Shown in pieces: positions 26,382-34,686 of a stretch of 64,000 nt of DNA. The position numbers were made by a program, and so were the translations under genes. Source of the stretch: Candidatus Thorarchaeota archaeon (GTDB lineage Archaea > Asgardarchaeota > Thorarchaeia > Thorarchaeales > Thorarchaeaceae). The DNA is taken from assembly GCA_020348985.1 (NCBI GenBank), contig CP070761.1:2300310-2364309 (forward strand), read 5' to 3'. The notes under the pieces were generated by a model. It worked only from the letters and a program-made list of their open reading frames with translations, was not told the DNA's origin and searched no databases. Position 1 is the first letter of the stretch. Each line of letters begins with the position of its first letter.

Positions 26382-27986
26382 TTGACTGAGTGGAGACTTC
26401 TTGATACTGGTGTTCTCACTGGCGCTCAGAACATGGCATTGGACGACGTCGTTCTTGAGTGTCGCTCTCAGAACCTTACACCCAATACACTCAGGTTTCT
26501 GCAATTCAGCCCATCCACTGCGTTGATCGGATATCATCAGTCCGTTGAACAAGAGATTAGATCAGAATATGTGAAGAGAAATGGCGTCGATGTCAACAGA
26601 AGGATTACCGGGGGCGGAGCTATCTTGTTCACACCCACCTGTCTCGGGTGGGAAGTCTTTGCCGATAAGGAATCACCTGGCATAGGGGACCTGAAGTGGG
26701 ATCTCGAAAAGCTGGCAAGAAAGGTCTGCAATGGGGCAATTGAGGGGCTCAAACGGTTGGGTGTTGATGCCGAATTCAGACCGAAAAACGACATAGAGGT
26801 CAATGGCAGGAAGATCTCAGGTACGGGCGGGACGGAGAGAGGGGACGCATTTCTGTACCAAGGAACTCTGCTTGTAGACTTCGATGTAGATCTCATGCTT
26901 CGTTCACTTCGAATTCCTGTTGAGAAACTGAAAGACAAGGAAGTCGAGAGTGTTAAGGAACGAGTCACATGGTTGAGTCGAGAGCTCAATGCTCTCCCCT
27001 CAATTGAGAAGATAAAACAAGCCTTCGTAAGGGGATTTGAGGAAGTCTTTGACATGACTCTGGTTCCTGGCGGCTTAACTGATTCCGAGAAGAAGCGGTA
27101 CAAAGAACGTCTCCCCTATTTTGAGTCGGATGATTGGATTGATCTCGTACAACGACCGAAGACCGATGCAGGTCAAGTCATGGCAGTCAGGAAGACACCT
27201 GGTGGTCTCATCAGGGTCTCCATAGCACTGGACCTTGTTGGCGACTTCATTGTAAGCTCATTCATCACTGGCGACTTCCAGGTATTTCCTCAAAGGGCCA
27301 TTCTTGATCTAGAGGCCCGGCTGAAGAATGCCCCTACGGATGAGGATTTCATCCGCCAGACGGTTGCTGAATTCTTCGAGGAGACTGGCACAAGAATACT
27401 CGGTGTAGATCCCGAGGACATCGTTCAGATAATTCTAGAAGCCATCAAAAAGAGAGAATTCGTTGAATGGGGCGTCACACTTGAGGAATCTAACCACATC
27501 ATGACTGTCAACTTCATGCCAGATGAACTGGCCTCGCAGACCTTCGACTATATCCTGTTACCTTATTGCGCGAAACTTGTCGAATGCGACTACCGTTACT
27601 TTGAAGGATGCACAACTTGTGGTGATTGCACCACGAGCGATATCTACGGACTAGCTGTCGATCTTGGCTTACCAGTCAGAACGATTCAGAACTTTGAGCA
27701 CTTGATGGAGTCGATTCAGGAGTTCAAGGAAAGGGGCGCTCGAGGTTATGTGGGTTCCTGTTGTGAGGGCTTCTATAACAAACATCACGACGACTTTGTT
27801 GAAACCGGAGTGCCAATGCTTCTCATCGATGTTGATGACTCCACGTGCTATGAACTAGGAGAGGAAAGAGAAGCATACCTCGGCGAGTTCGAAGGTCAGA
27901 CAACGCTGAAAGTAGACTTGTTTACGAAGGTTGTCAAGGTCCTCTCAGAGAAAGGAATCCTTCGTGGCGAGGTGCTATCTCATTAG
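26382..27986 (+). CDS. lipoate-protein ligase (LplA-LplB) fused to DUF116 domain
   Basis: 534 residues from TTG 26382, chosen because GGAGG lies about nine bases upstream and the protein then begins TEWRLLDTG as LplA proteins do. Residues 1-250 are the ligase (RRITGGGAILF, NDIEVNGRKISGTGG with the conserved Lys). Residues 250-350 are an LplB-like accessory domain. From about 355 to the end is a Cys-rich DUF116 region (CTTCGDCT, VGSCCEGFY, STCYELG). It should load octanoate or lipoate onto carrier proteins; the fused domain may bind an Fe-S cluster that supplies sulfur, which is inference. Confidence 0.83.
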   Translation: MTEWRLLDTGVLTGAQNMALDDVVLECRSQNLTPNTLRFLQFSPSTALIGYHQSVEQEIRSEYVKRNGVDVNRRITGGGAILFTPTCLGWEVFADKESPGIGDLKWDLEKLARKVCNGAIEGLKRLGVDAEFRPKNDIEVNGRKISGTGGTERGDAFLYQGTLLVDFDVDLMLRSLRIPVEKLKDKEVESVKERVTWLSRELNALPSIEKIKQAFVRGFEEVFDMTLVPGGLTDSEKKRYKERLPYFESDDWIDLVQRPKTDAGQVMAVRKTPGGLIRVSIALDLVGDFIVSSFITGDFQVFPQRAILDLEARLKNAPTDEDFIRQTVAEFFEETGTRILGVDPEDIVQIILEAIKKREFVEWGVTLEESNHIMTVNFMPDELASQTFDYILLPYCAKLVECDYRYFEGCTTCGDCTTSDIYGLAVDLGLPVRTIQNFEHLMESIQEFKERGARGYVGSCCEGFYNKHHDDFVETGVPMLLIDVDDSTCYELGEEREAYLGEFEGQTTLKVDLFTKVVKVLSEKGILRGEVLSH

Positions 27987-29046
27987 CGATTTTGACGTTA
28001 TCGTAATAGGCGGGGGTCCATCCGGATCTGCTACCGCCCTTGGGTGCGCATCAGCTGGAATGTCTGTGATGGTTGTTGAAAAGGGAGACGAGCTGAGAGA
28101 CAAGCCATGCGGAGGTGTGCTCCCCTGGGTTGCCTCCGACACCGTTGAGGGCATCATAGGGAAGGAGATTCCGTCGAGTGTTATGGCTGATCCTAACGAA
28201 CTCGGGCTCTACTATGTTCCACCAAGCGGCAGAAGGAATGGAGGAAGAGTCGCTGGCTACAAAATTCACAATATTGACAGGATCTTGTTTGACAAGTGGC
28301 TGAGAGACGAGGCAGGCTCAGTAGGTGCAGAATTCAGATACAATACAAAGTTCGTTGAGTTTGAAGGAACTGACCCAATCAAAGTCAAAGTGGAGCAAGA
28401 CGGCGAAGCGCGCACAATAACATCGAGATTCTTGGTTGGTGCTGACGGAGTCCGTTCAGACGTCCGCGCGCAGCTTCTTCCTGGCCAACCGGCTCCTGTC
28501 CTTCTTGTTGCTCAGGAACTGTGGGAGGCTAGTGGGGACTTCGAGGATTGTTTCTACGGATTCTTCAGCAGTCGCGTTTCATCTTCCTATGCCTATCTCA
28601 TTCCGAAAGGACAGCAGCTTTTGGTAGGTCTCGGAGTCCAACCGAAGCAAGATCCAGACTTGACATCTGCAATGTCGACATTCAAAGAATGGCTAGCAGC
28701 GGAATTTGCTCTTCGGACTTCTGAAATGGTCAAACGAGAAGTATGGGCAATTCCATACGGCTTCTTCCATCCCGGTTTGGGAAACGTTCTGCTGGTAGGT
28801 GATGCAGCCGGCCTCTGCAATCCATTGTCGGGTGAAGGGATACGACTGGGCATAGAAAGCGGAGATGCCGCCAGCACAGCGATTTCTTCAGAAGCGGAGA
28901 GCAGTTCACTCATTGGTGCATACGTTAAGGATGTTGGGGGAATTGCTGAATTCGTGGGAAGTGTTTACGATTTCGTACAGAACTTGGACGATCAAGGTAG
29001 AGAGAAATTCGTAAGTGATGAGCTAAATAGAAGGAGTCAATTCTGA
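27964..29046 (+). CDS. geranylgeranyl reductase-family FAD oxidoreductase
   Basis: 360 residues from GTG 27964 (overlaps the ligase gene by 23 bases; AAAGGAA upstream). FAD-binding VIVIGGGPSGSATA, the DKPCGG motif, FLVGADGVRSDVR and VLLVGDAAGLCNPLSGEGI are all present, as in archaeal geranylgeranyl reductases that saturate lipid chains. Length and order fit. Archaea carry many paralogs of this family with other substrates, so reduction of isoprenoids is likely but not certain. Confidence 0.82.
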   Translation: MARCYLISDFDVIVIGGGPSGSATALGCASAGMSVMVVEKGDELRDKPCGGVLPWVASDTVEGIIGKEIPSSVMADPNELGLYYVPPSGRRNGGRVAGYKIHNIDRILFDKWLRDEAGSVGAEFRYNTKFVEFEGTDPIKVKVEQDGEARTITSRFLVGADGVRSDVRAQLLPGQPAPVLLVAQELWEASGDFEDCFYGFFSSRVSSSYAYLIPKGQQLLVGLGVQPKQDPDLTSAMSTFKEWLAAEFALRTSEMVKREVWAIPYGFFHPGLGNVLLVGDAAGLCNPLSGEGIRLGIESGDAASTAISSEAESSSLIGAYVKDVGGIAEFVGSVYDFVQNLDDQGREKFVSDELNRRSQF

Positions 29047-29419
29047 AGCAGAACACGGATGAACCAAGGTTTGGGTTGCAGTCTTCCCATCTGCTCACGA
29101 GGAGTAATACGGCCTCATCTAATCCGTCTTCAGATTCTGCTAGCATTCCTCCAAAGTTCGAAGGCTGATTTTTTATAAGTTTGATACTTCAAATGACACG
29201 TAAGTACAGGGGTCGAATTGAGCTAGAGGACCGAGCCAAAGGAAAATCAAATCTAGCCGCAGAGTTAGTCCTTTACTTGCATGAGTCCCCCGACCAGACT
29301 GGATTGGAGTCGGACTGCACAGCCTCGGCCCCACAGCAATCATATACAAAGGAAGATTGGCGACATAGGGGCAATTATATCGCATAAACGCTCCTTGAAA
29401 GCCTGGGAACGTCCTAGTC
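29047..29419. other. 373-base gap with TATA box and possible structured RNA
   Basis: A strong TATA box (TTTATAAGT, 29172-29180) has no convincing gene behind it. The predicted transcript start near 29202 lies after the only nearby ATG (29193, 64-codon frame of poor composition). Downstream are matched segments GGTCG/CGACC, AGGAC/GTCCT (nested) and a hairpin around GACTGGATTGGAGTC. I see a possible non-coding RNA or leader of the following radical SAM gene; nothing identifies a known class. Confidence 0.35.
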
Positions 29420-30115
29420 ATGCGCTTAGCTTCAGTCATTGACATAAGTCTTGTAGACGTACCAGGCATGCCCGTATCGGTTCTCTTTACAGGTGGATGC
29501 AATTTCAATTGCCCATACTGTCAAAACAGCGAACTGATTCCGTTGCGGTCTGGCAATGAGGTTCCTGTCGATGAGATTGCTGAACGCGTCCAAGGCGGAC
29601 TGTCAGAGGGATACTGCATTACCGGCGGTGAGCCAACAATCCACGGTGATCTCCCGATGTTGCTTCAGAGGCTTAGGAGAGAATGCGAGAAGCATCTCAA
29701 TCTCAACACACAGGGCTCTGTTCCCCAAATCTTGGCCTCATGTATCCCTTTTCTAGATTCCATTTGGTTCGATATCAAGACTGCACCAGAGAAGTATCCG
29801 GAAGTGATACGAACACAACGAAACCCCTGGGACCAAGTAGAGTTTAGCCTGCGTAAAGTCTTGGACTCTGATGTTCAGATATGGCCTCGGACAACGTTTG
29901 CATCGAAGCTTATGAACTCCCAAGACCTGGTGAGAGTCATGGAAGTCCTGTCTGAAATGGGCTTTCGAGGTGAATATGTCGTTCAGAACTATGTTGAGTC
30001 AGCTGGAGTATCAGATGAGGGGCGGCTCTGCTGCGTCAAGCCTGAGCTATCTGAGGTTCAAACAATAACAGAATGTGCGCCTGCAGGTATTCAAGTTCGA
30101 TTTGACTGGCGATGA
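29420..30115 (+). CDS. NrdG/PflA-like radical SAM activating enzyme
   Basis: 231 residues. The motif is C-N-F-N-C-P-Y-C after VLFTGG, and the GGEP motif is in CITGGEPTIHGDLP. Size and order fit anaerobic ribonucleotide reductase activating proteins, which generate a glycyl radical on the reductase. No reductase or formate lyase gene is in the window, so the partner is unknown. Cys-containing C-terminal turns (RLCCVKPE, TECAPAG) are typical of the archaeal subgroup. Confidence 0.78.
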   Translation: MRLASVIDISLVDVPGMPVSVLFTGGCNFNCPYCQNSELIPLRSGNEVPVDEIAERVQGGLSEGYCITGGEPTIHGDLPMLLQRLRRECEKHLNLNTQGSVPQILASCIPFLDSIWFDIKTAPEKYPEVIRTQRNPWDQVEFSLRKVLDSDVQIWPRTTFASKLMNSQDLVRVMEVLSEMGFRGEYVVQNYVESAGVSDEGRLCCVKPELSEVQTITECAPAGIQVRFDWR

Positions 30116-30147
30116 AACGTCTTTTGATGGCTATACACAGACATATC

Positions 30148-30155
30148 TTTATAAA
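30148..30155 (+). promoter_or_regulatory. TATA box of the proteasome alpha gene
   Basis: TTTATAAA, with transcription expected near 30178. Confidence 0.55.
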
Positions 30156-30180
30156 CTGCAAACGTCGTGCTCAGATTTGA

Positions 30181-30196
30181 CCACTACCTCTAGTGG
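30181..30196 (+). promoter_or_regulatory. hairpin at the 5' end of the psmA leader
   Basis: CCACTA-CCTC-TAGTGG is a perfect 6-bp stem with a 4-base loop starting within a few bases of the predicted transcription start. It could protect the mRNA 5' end or influence translation. Confidence 0.35.
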
Positions 30197-30224
30197 CATA
30201 ATTATGTTGGAGTGGCTTTGAAGC

Positions 30225-30959
30225 ATGTTTCCCACCCAGTCTCTTGGCTATGACCGTGCAATCACGGTATTCAGTCCCGAGGGCAGATTATACCAAGTTG
30301 AATACGCTACAGAGGCAGTAAGACACGGCCCCCTGGCTGTTGGCGTCAAGGCGGTAGACGGAGTCGTGCTTGCTGGTGAGAAGCGAACACCACACTCGCT
30401 TGTCGACATTTCATCATTGAAGAAGATCCTTCTGATTGATGACCACGTTGGTACCGCGATTGCTGGACTTCACGCAGACGCGAGGAAGCTAATCGACCAA
30501 GCACGCATCAGGGCGCAGATTAACAAGCTCAGCTACGACGAACCCATCATGATTAGATCGCTGGTTGTGGACATTTGTGACACAAAGCAGCTTCACACAC
30601 AATATGGGGGCGCTAGGCCTTTCGGGGTGTCCCTACTAGTGGCTGGTATCGATGATGGTGGTCCCCAGCTCTACACAACCGACCCGTCAGGGTCATTCTG
30701 GGGATGGAAGGCCGCAGCAATTGGAAAAGAGTCAGACATCGTCCGTGAGTTCTTCTCCCGAGAGTACAAGGAAGGTCTCAATCTCAACGGAGCGATGAAG
30801 CTCGCTCTGGAAGGACTGGCGCAATCCCGGGGTGAACCGGGAGAGGCTGATATTTCTGAAAGGGCAAAGACCGTCGAGATTGGGACAATCTCAATCGAAG
30901 ACAAGATCTTCAAGATTCTAACGCCCGAAGAAGTTGAAGCTGCACTGACTCAAGAGTAG
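30225..30959 (+). CDS. psmA: proteasome subunit alpha
   Basis: 244 residues. The alpha-subunit N-terminal gate is clear (LGYDRAITVFSPEGRLYQVEYA), as is the conserved RPFGVSLLVAGIDD segment. Seven alpha subunits form each outer ring of the 20S core that controls substrate entry. No beta subunit is in the window, so it is encoded elsewhere. Own promoter, single gene. Confidence 0.96.
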   Translation: MFPTQSLGYDRAITVFSPEGRLYQVEYATEAVRHGPLAVGVKAVDGVVLAGEKRTPHSLVDISSLKKILLIDDHVGTAIAGLHADARKLIDQARIRAQINKLSYDEPIMIRSLVVDICDTKQLHTQYGGARPFGVSLLVAGIDDGGPQLYTTDPSGSFWGWKAAAIGKESDIVREFFSREYKEGLNLNGAMKLALEGLAQSRGEPGEADISERAKTVEIGTISIEDKIFKILTPEEVEAALTQE

Positions 30960-31004
30960 TCGCAGAGATCCGGTCGTCATAGTCATTCTGGAAGCATAGC
31001 ATAT

Positions 31005-31904
31005 CTAAGCCCCAGTGGCTTTCTTGACCAATTGATTCACAATCATGCTTGCGATGTTCAATCCTGTTACCCTTGACAAAGCACTCCAAGAAGGAGAGGC
31101 ATTTGCCTCAATCACACAAGGGCCTTCAGAGGATTCCAAGATATCGACACCTGTGTAGTCCAAGTTCAGGATCTCGGCTGTTTTGATTGCACACTCCGCG
31201 TAATCCTCACTCAGATCTGCTATCTCTGCTTTTCCTCCTGAGTGAACATTGGTTCTCCACTCTTCGTCATGGTCCTCTGGAAGATACCTGTACATCGCGC
31301 CGACCAGTTCGTCTCCAATCACAAATGCCCTGATGTCTCGTTTTGGTTTCTCGATCATCTCCTGGACATAGAGTACTTGTCCAAGCTGATGTATAAACTT
31401 CATCGCTCGATATGTTAATTCGGGATGCTCGGCTCTGATGGAGCCCATGCCACGGGCTCCAATCAGTGGCTTGATCACAACGTCACCAACGTCCTCAACG
31501 AAGTGAATTGCGGCCTCAAGGTTTTCACCAACATATGTTCGAGGAACTTTGATGCCTGACTTGTGAAGGGCGGTTAAAGTGGCATACTTGTCTTTTGCTC
31601 TTCTGAAAGAATAGGCAGGATTCATAACATAGATGCCTGCGTCCTCAAAATGCTCAAGGAGACTGATCCTGAAGGTGATTTGATCGCCAGTCCCAAATCC
31701 GATCGTCCTGACAATCATTCCATCCATGCCAGAAATGACTTGATCCTCAAGATGTGTAAACTTGTGAGGAATCTCCGCGGCAACATCCGGCAATCTAAAC
31801 GGCAGAACGTCATGATTCATTGCCTTCATGGCATCAATCAGGCTCTTTGTGGCCCAATTGTTAACATTCTCATGATACGAGATTCCAAAGAGTCGACGGC
31901 CCAT
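31005..31904 (-). CDS. RimK-family ATP-grasp ligase
   Basis: 299 residues. The ATP-grasp core shows VVIKPLIGARGMGS (phosphate-binding loop), YVQEMIEKPKRDIRAFVIG, and the metal-binding TGVDILES then CVIEANASPSW. These match the RimK/LysX/MptN group, which ligates glutamate to a carboxylate. Candidate roles are coenzyme F420 or tetrahydromethanopterin glutamylation, or lysine biosynthesis via a carrier protein. The neighbours do not decide among these. Confidence 0.8.
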   Translation of the reverse strand: MGRRLFGISYHENVNNWATKSLIDAMKAMNHDVLPFRLPDVAAEIPHKFTHLEDQVISGMDGMIVRTIGFGTGDQITFRISLLEHFEDAGIYVMNPAYSFRRAKDKYATLTALHKSGIKVPRTYVGENLEAAIHFVEDVGDVVIKPLIGARGMGSIRAEHPELTYRAMKFIHQLGQVLYVQEMIEKPKRDIRAFVIGDELVGAMYRYLPEDHDEEWRTNVHSGGKAEIADLSEDYAECAIKTAEILNLDYTGVDILESSEGPCVIEANASPSWSALSRVTGLNIASMIVNQLVKKATGA

Positions 31905-32016
31905 TTGAATGGCATCTCCTGGTTACTTGTATCAATCTCCTTGAGCGATGTTAAATGGATTACCCAAGGTGAAGTAGTTCGACAAAATCCAAGTAGAATC
32001 GCACTTTGTCCTCTTC

Positions 32017-32811
32017 ATGGCTCTTCCAGGGCTTACTAAACAACAGATAGTTGAAGTAGACAGAATCATGATGGAGGAGCTCCATGTCCCTGTGGAGCTC
32101 ATGATGGAGCATGCGGGTCTATGTCTGGCTCGAACAGCGATTATCTTTGGTGGTAACACCTCTCGACATTTCATTGTGATAGCTGGACCCGGCAACAACA
32201 GTGGCGGCGGGCTTGTTGCAGCTCGACGTCTGCACGCCTGGGAGCAAAGCGTGACCGTGATTGTCCCAAAAGGTACTGATGGACTACGTCCAGCTTCAAA
32301 GCATCAACTGTCTCGGGTGCTGGCCTCTGGCGTAGAAGTGACTAAGAGTGTGCCGACTACCCTCAAACCCGATGTGTCCTCGATTCTACTAGATGCATAT
32401 CTAGGATACGGATTCACCGGAAGAGACGACTCTATAAGTGATGCCGTTTTTTGTCTTCTCCGGCGTCATCCATCTGTTATTTCTCTTGATGCTCCCTCTG
32501 GTCTAGATGTCTCAACTGGTGAGAATGTCGGCGGTCTGAAGCCGAAGTTGATAGTTACAGTTGCTTTTGTCAAGCAAGGTCTGCTGTCTACTAGTCCTGA
32601 GAATGTTGGAGAACTTCTGGTTTGCGACATTGGAGTCCCAACTAGTGTATTTGGCAGTCGGCTAGGAATCGATTGGAGGTCTCCTCTCAAGAAGGAGTCG
32701 CTGCGTGACTTGTCTCAGGCCTTCTCAGAGAATCCAATTCAGGAGGTTGAGTCACTAGCTGATGAAGGCGATTGCCTCTGTTGGCTGCCCCGGAGACAGC
32801 CAATCTCTTGA
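32017..32811 (+). CDS. YjeF-N domain protein, NAD(P)H-hydrate epimerase-like
   Basis: 264 residues, covering the epimerase domain only. Motifs: ELMMEHAGLCLART, GPGNNSGGGLVAARRL, LDAYLGYGFTG and DAPSGLDVSTG. The loop normally reads GNNGGDG, so the Asp is replaced by Gly. The ADP-dependent hydratase domain usually fused in archaea is missing; about 30 unrelated residues follow. Role would be repair of hydrated NAD(P)H, provided a separate dehydratase exists. Confidence 0.75.
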   Translation: MALPGLTKQQIVEVDRIMMEELHVPVELMMEHAGLCLARTAIIFGGNTSRHFIVIAGPGNNSGGGLVAARRLHAWEQSVTVIVPKGTDGLRPASKHQLSRVLASGVEVTKSVPTTLKPDVSSILLDAYLGYGFTGRDDSISDAVFCLLRRHPSVISLDAPSGLDVSTGENVGGLKPKLIVTVAFVKQGLLSTSPENVGELLVCDIGVPTSVFGSRLGIDWRSPLKKESLRDLSQAFSENPIQEVESLADEGDCLCWLPRRQPIS

Positions 32812-32831
32812 ATCAAACCGTGTAGGAACAA

Positions 32832-33497
32832 TCAACGCTCACATTCGAATCTTACAGTCAGATCATCGTAGGATTCGAAACTCATCAGAAACGAATTGAG
32901 TTTGAACACAGGTACAATTGGAACTCCATCAGAAAACTCGACGTCTTCCACTAGCCATGTAACAAGAATAGGGCTGAGCGTGAACTTCTTTCGTTCAAGT
33001 CCGTCCAGTTTCGCAGAGAGCCTATCCAACAGTCCACACAGAAGCTCGGTTCTCATCTTCTGCTTCTCTGCAGCGCTTTTGAGTGCAGACGATTTGTATT
33101 TTCTTACTCCCCACATTTTGGCATCAATTGATACAATTCTGTTTCCTCGCAATCCAATAACATCGATCTCCATGCCTTGGATTTCCAAATTTCCTCGACG
33201 TCTAAAGCTCTCTGTACACTTGAAGCCGTGTTCAACCAAAATGCTTGTAACCATACCTTCAAAGTCTTTCCAGTTCATTCGATTTACAACTGACTCGACT
33301 TCTGCTCCCAATGATACTGCTTTCAGAGCTAGCTCGACTCTTTCATTTCTGTGAAGTTTCCATTTCCCTTCTGGCTCCTTCAATGCACCAATCTCATGGA
33401 GGATTCTCTCCTGCAAATCATTTGTAGTGTAGACTGACGAGCCATCGCGTGAACTGTCAAGTAGATTCAGGATTTCTCTCAGTCGGGGTTTCACCAT
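32832..33497 (-). CDS. PD-(D/E)XK nuclease-fold protein
   Basis: 221 residues. After NWKDFEGMVTSILVEHGF comes EIQGMEIDVIGLRGNRIVSIDAKMWG, where the Asp of IDVIG and the D-A-K of SIDAK form the usual nuclease triad arrangement of Mrr/Holliday-resolvase-like archaeal proteins. The N-terminal 75 residues are helical and may contact DNA. Possible roles are DNA repair or restriction; there is no adjacent methylase. Confidence 0.68.
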   Translation of the reverse strand: MVKPRLREILNLLDSSRDGSSVYTTNDLQERILHEIGALKEPEGKWKLHRNERVELALKAVSLGAEVESVVNRMNWKDFEGMVTSILVEHGFKCTESFRRRGNLEIQGMEIDVIGLRGNRIVSIDAKMWGVRKYKSSALKSAAEKQKMRTELLCGLLDRLSAKLDGLERKKFTLSPILVTWLVEDVEFSDGVPIVPVFKLNSFLMSFESYDDLTVRFECER

Positions 33498-33521
33498 TTC
33501 ACGATTTTAGTTCTCACTCTA

Positions 33522-33529
33522 CTTTATAA
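33522..33529 (+). promoter_or_regulatory. TATA box upstream of 33562 gene
   Basis: CTTTATAA predicts a start near 33551, favouring ATG 33562 over the in-frame ATG 33541. Confidence 0.45.
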
Positions 33530-33561
33530 CGTTCGCTGCCATGACTGATTGTGAGCGCGAC

Positions 33562-34047
33562 ATGTCAGACACAGCTGAAGGTTGGACTCGTGTTCTCAGA
33601 GCTTTCGATGACTGGATCGAATATGAGACCACCGAGTTTGGCCCTTGGACCGGCTACTTCTCATTGGAGAATCTACAAGGCCTCATGGATAAAGAGAGAC
33701 TGAGCTGGATGGGCTCGATGGTTGACGAGATAATCCCTGGGAGAATTGAGAGTTGCAGAAATGCCGGTGTTGCACTTGAGGACTTTCTGCCTTACATGCC
33801 TGATGCTATGGCTATCGAAACCGTTCGTTCAATGATAGATCTTAACCTAGTACTTCAAGATGGTATGTTGAAAATGAGCGATGCAGTAACTAGAATGGCT
33901 GACGAGTACAAAGTTGGCGGGCTCGACGAGATCGGAGGTCATCTCAAGGAGCTAAAGGAGATCGAAGAAGACATTCGACATCATATGAGTCTGTACTCCA
34001 AGGGATTTGCACGTCTGAGGTCTCTGGGCCTTGAGATGCCCGATTGA
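33562..34047 (+). CDS. helical protein, unknown
   Basis: 161 residues, mostly predicted alpha-helix with heptad-like stretches near the end (HLKELKEIEEDIRHHM). No membrane segment, zinc site or catalytic motif. Divergent from the nuclease-fold gene across a 64-base promoter region. The family is not recognised. Confidence 0.62.
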   Translation: MSDTAEGWTRVLRAFDDWIEYETTEFGPWTGYFSLENLQGLMDKERLSWMGSMVDEIIPGRIESCRNAGVALEDFLPYMPDAMAIETVRSMIDLNLVLQDGMLKMSDAVTRMADEYKVGGLDEIGGHLKELKEIEEDIRHHMSLYSKGFARLRSLGLEMPD

Positions 34048-34135
34048 GCACAGAAATACCTGGCGCCACTCCAAAACCTTAAGTACCAATCTAATCGGTT
34101 CTTGTTTGACCCAATATAAAGAGGTGAAAAGCTAA

Positions 34136-34231
34136 ATGGGTACTGAAACATTAATGGACGCCCATCGACGTCGGGTCACGAGAGCAAGAGGTGAATATCA
34201 AATCGCCTCGAGAGGTGAGTGTATTCTCTAG
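34136..34231 (+). CDS. possible 31-codon upstream frame overlapping the winged-helix gene
   Basis: ATG 34136 has better signals than the gene behind it: a CCAATATAAAG TATA-like box near 34111 and GAGGTG 11-16 bases upstream. It runs 31 codons in another frame and overlaps the start of the next gene by 41 bases. It may couple or limit translation of the regulator, or mark a frameshift; the peptide is not recognised. Confidence 0.3.
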   Translation: MGTETLMDAHRRRVTRARGEYQIASRGECIL

Positions 34232-34583
34232 TGGGCAAAAGGCCCATACGGAATATGCTGAACCCGTTAACACTCCTCCTTTTGAGAGTCTGGCTTCATC
34301 GTTTTTGTCTCTGGCAGAACATAGGCTAAGTGACATGCAGAAGACTGTTCTTGTGATGAGTGCCAAGGTCCTTGAATATCATGACCTGACAGTGACCGCT
34401 CTTGCAGACCATATGAGCCGAAGAAGCCACGTGCCTTACAGCACACTGAAGTGGAACTTGAGGCTCCTGACGAAGATGGGTCTCTTGGTGGGTGGTGACA
34501 CCAAGAACAGAGGTAGGAAAGCAAGTCTGACAGAGGCTGCCAGATTGCTCATCCACCACTTGGAAGATCGAGCGATCTCCTAG
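34191..34583 (+). CDS. winged-helix transcriptional regulator
   Basis: 130 residues from GTG 34191. Residues about 45-125 form a winged helix: LSDMQKTVLVMSAKVLEY, a recognition region HVPYSTLKWNLRLLTKMG, then the wing LLVGGDTKNRGRKASLT. The first 40 residues are polar and probably disordered. Possible autoregulator or local regulator; target unknown. The start is uncertain because a better-supported short frame overlaps it. Confidence 0.7.
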   Translation: MNIKSPREVSVFSSGQKAHTEYAEPVNTPPFESLASSFLSLAEHRLSDMQKTVLVMSAKVLEYHDLTVTALADHMSRRSHVPYSTLKWNLRLLTKMGLLVGGDTKNRGRKASLTEAARLLIHHLEDRAIS

Positions 34584-34686
34584 AGGTTTCACTCTGGGCA
34601 ATCCTCTCTTCTTCCTGTTTTTCTCTTCGGCAAGAGCCATTGGGTGCATCCCGCACTCGGGAGGAGCAATCGATTTTGCCCGTCCG

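Noticed and set aside
32832-33497. Pairing the PD-(D/E)XK protein with the methyltransferase at 9313 as a restriction-modification system
   Set aside because: They are 22 kb apart with unrelated genes between, and the nuclease-fold protein resembles housekeeping archaeal forms.
34136-34583. A single frameshifted regulator gene spanning both frames
   Set aside because: The upstream peptide has no resemblance to winged-helix N-termini and no slippery site is visible; kept only as a possible upstream frame.
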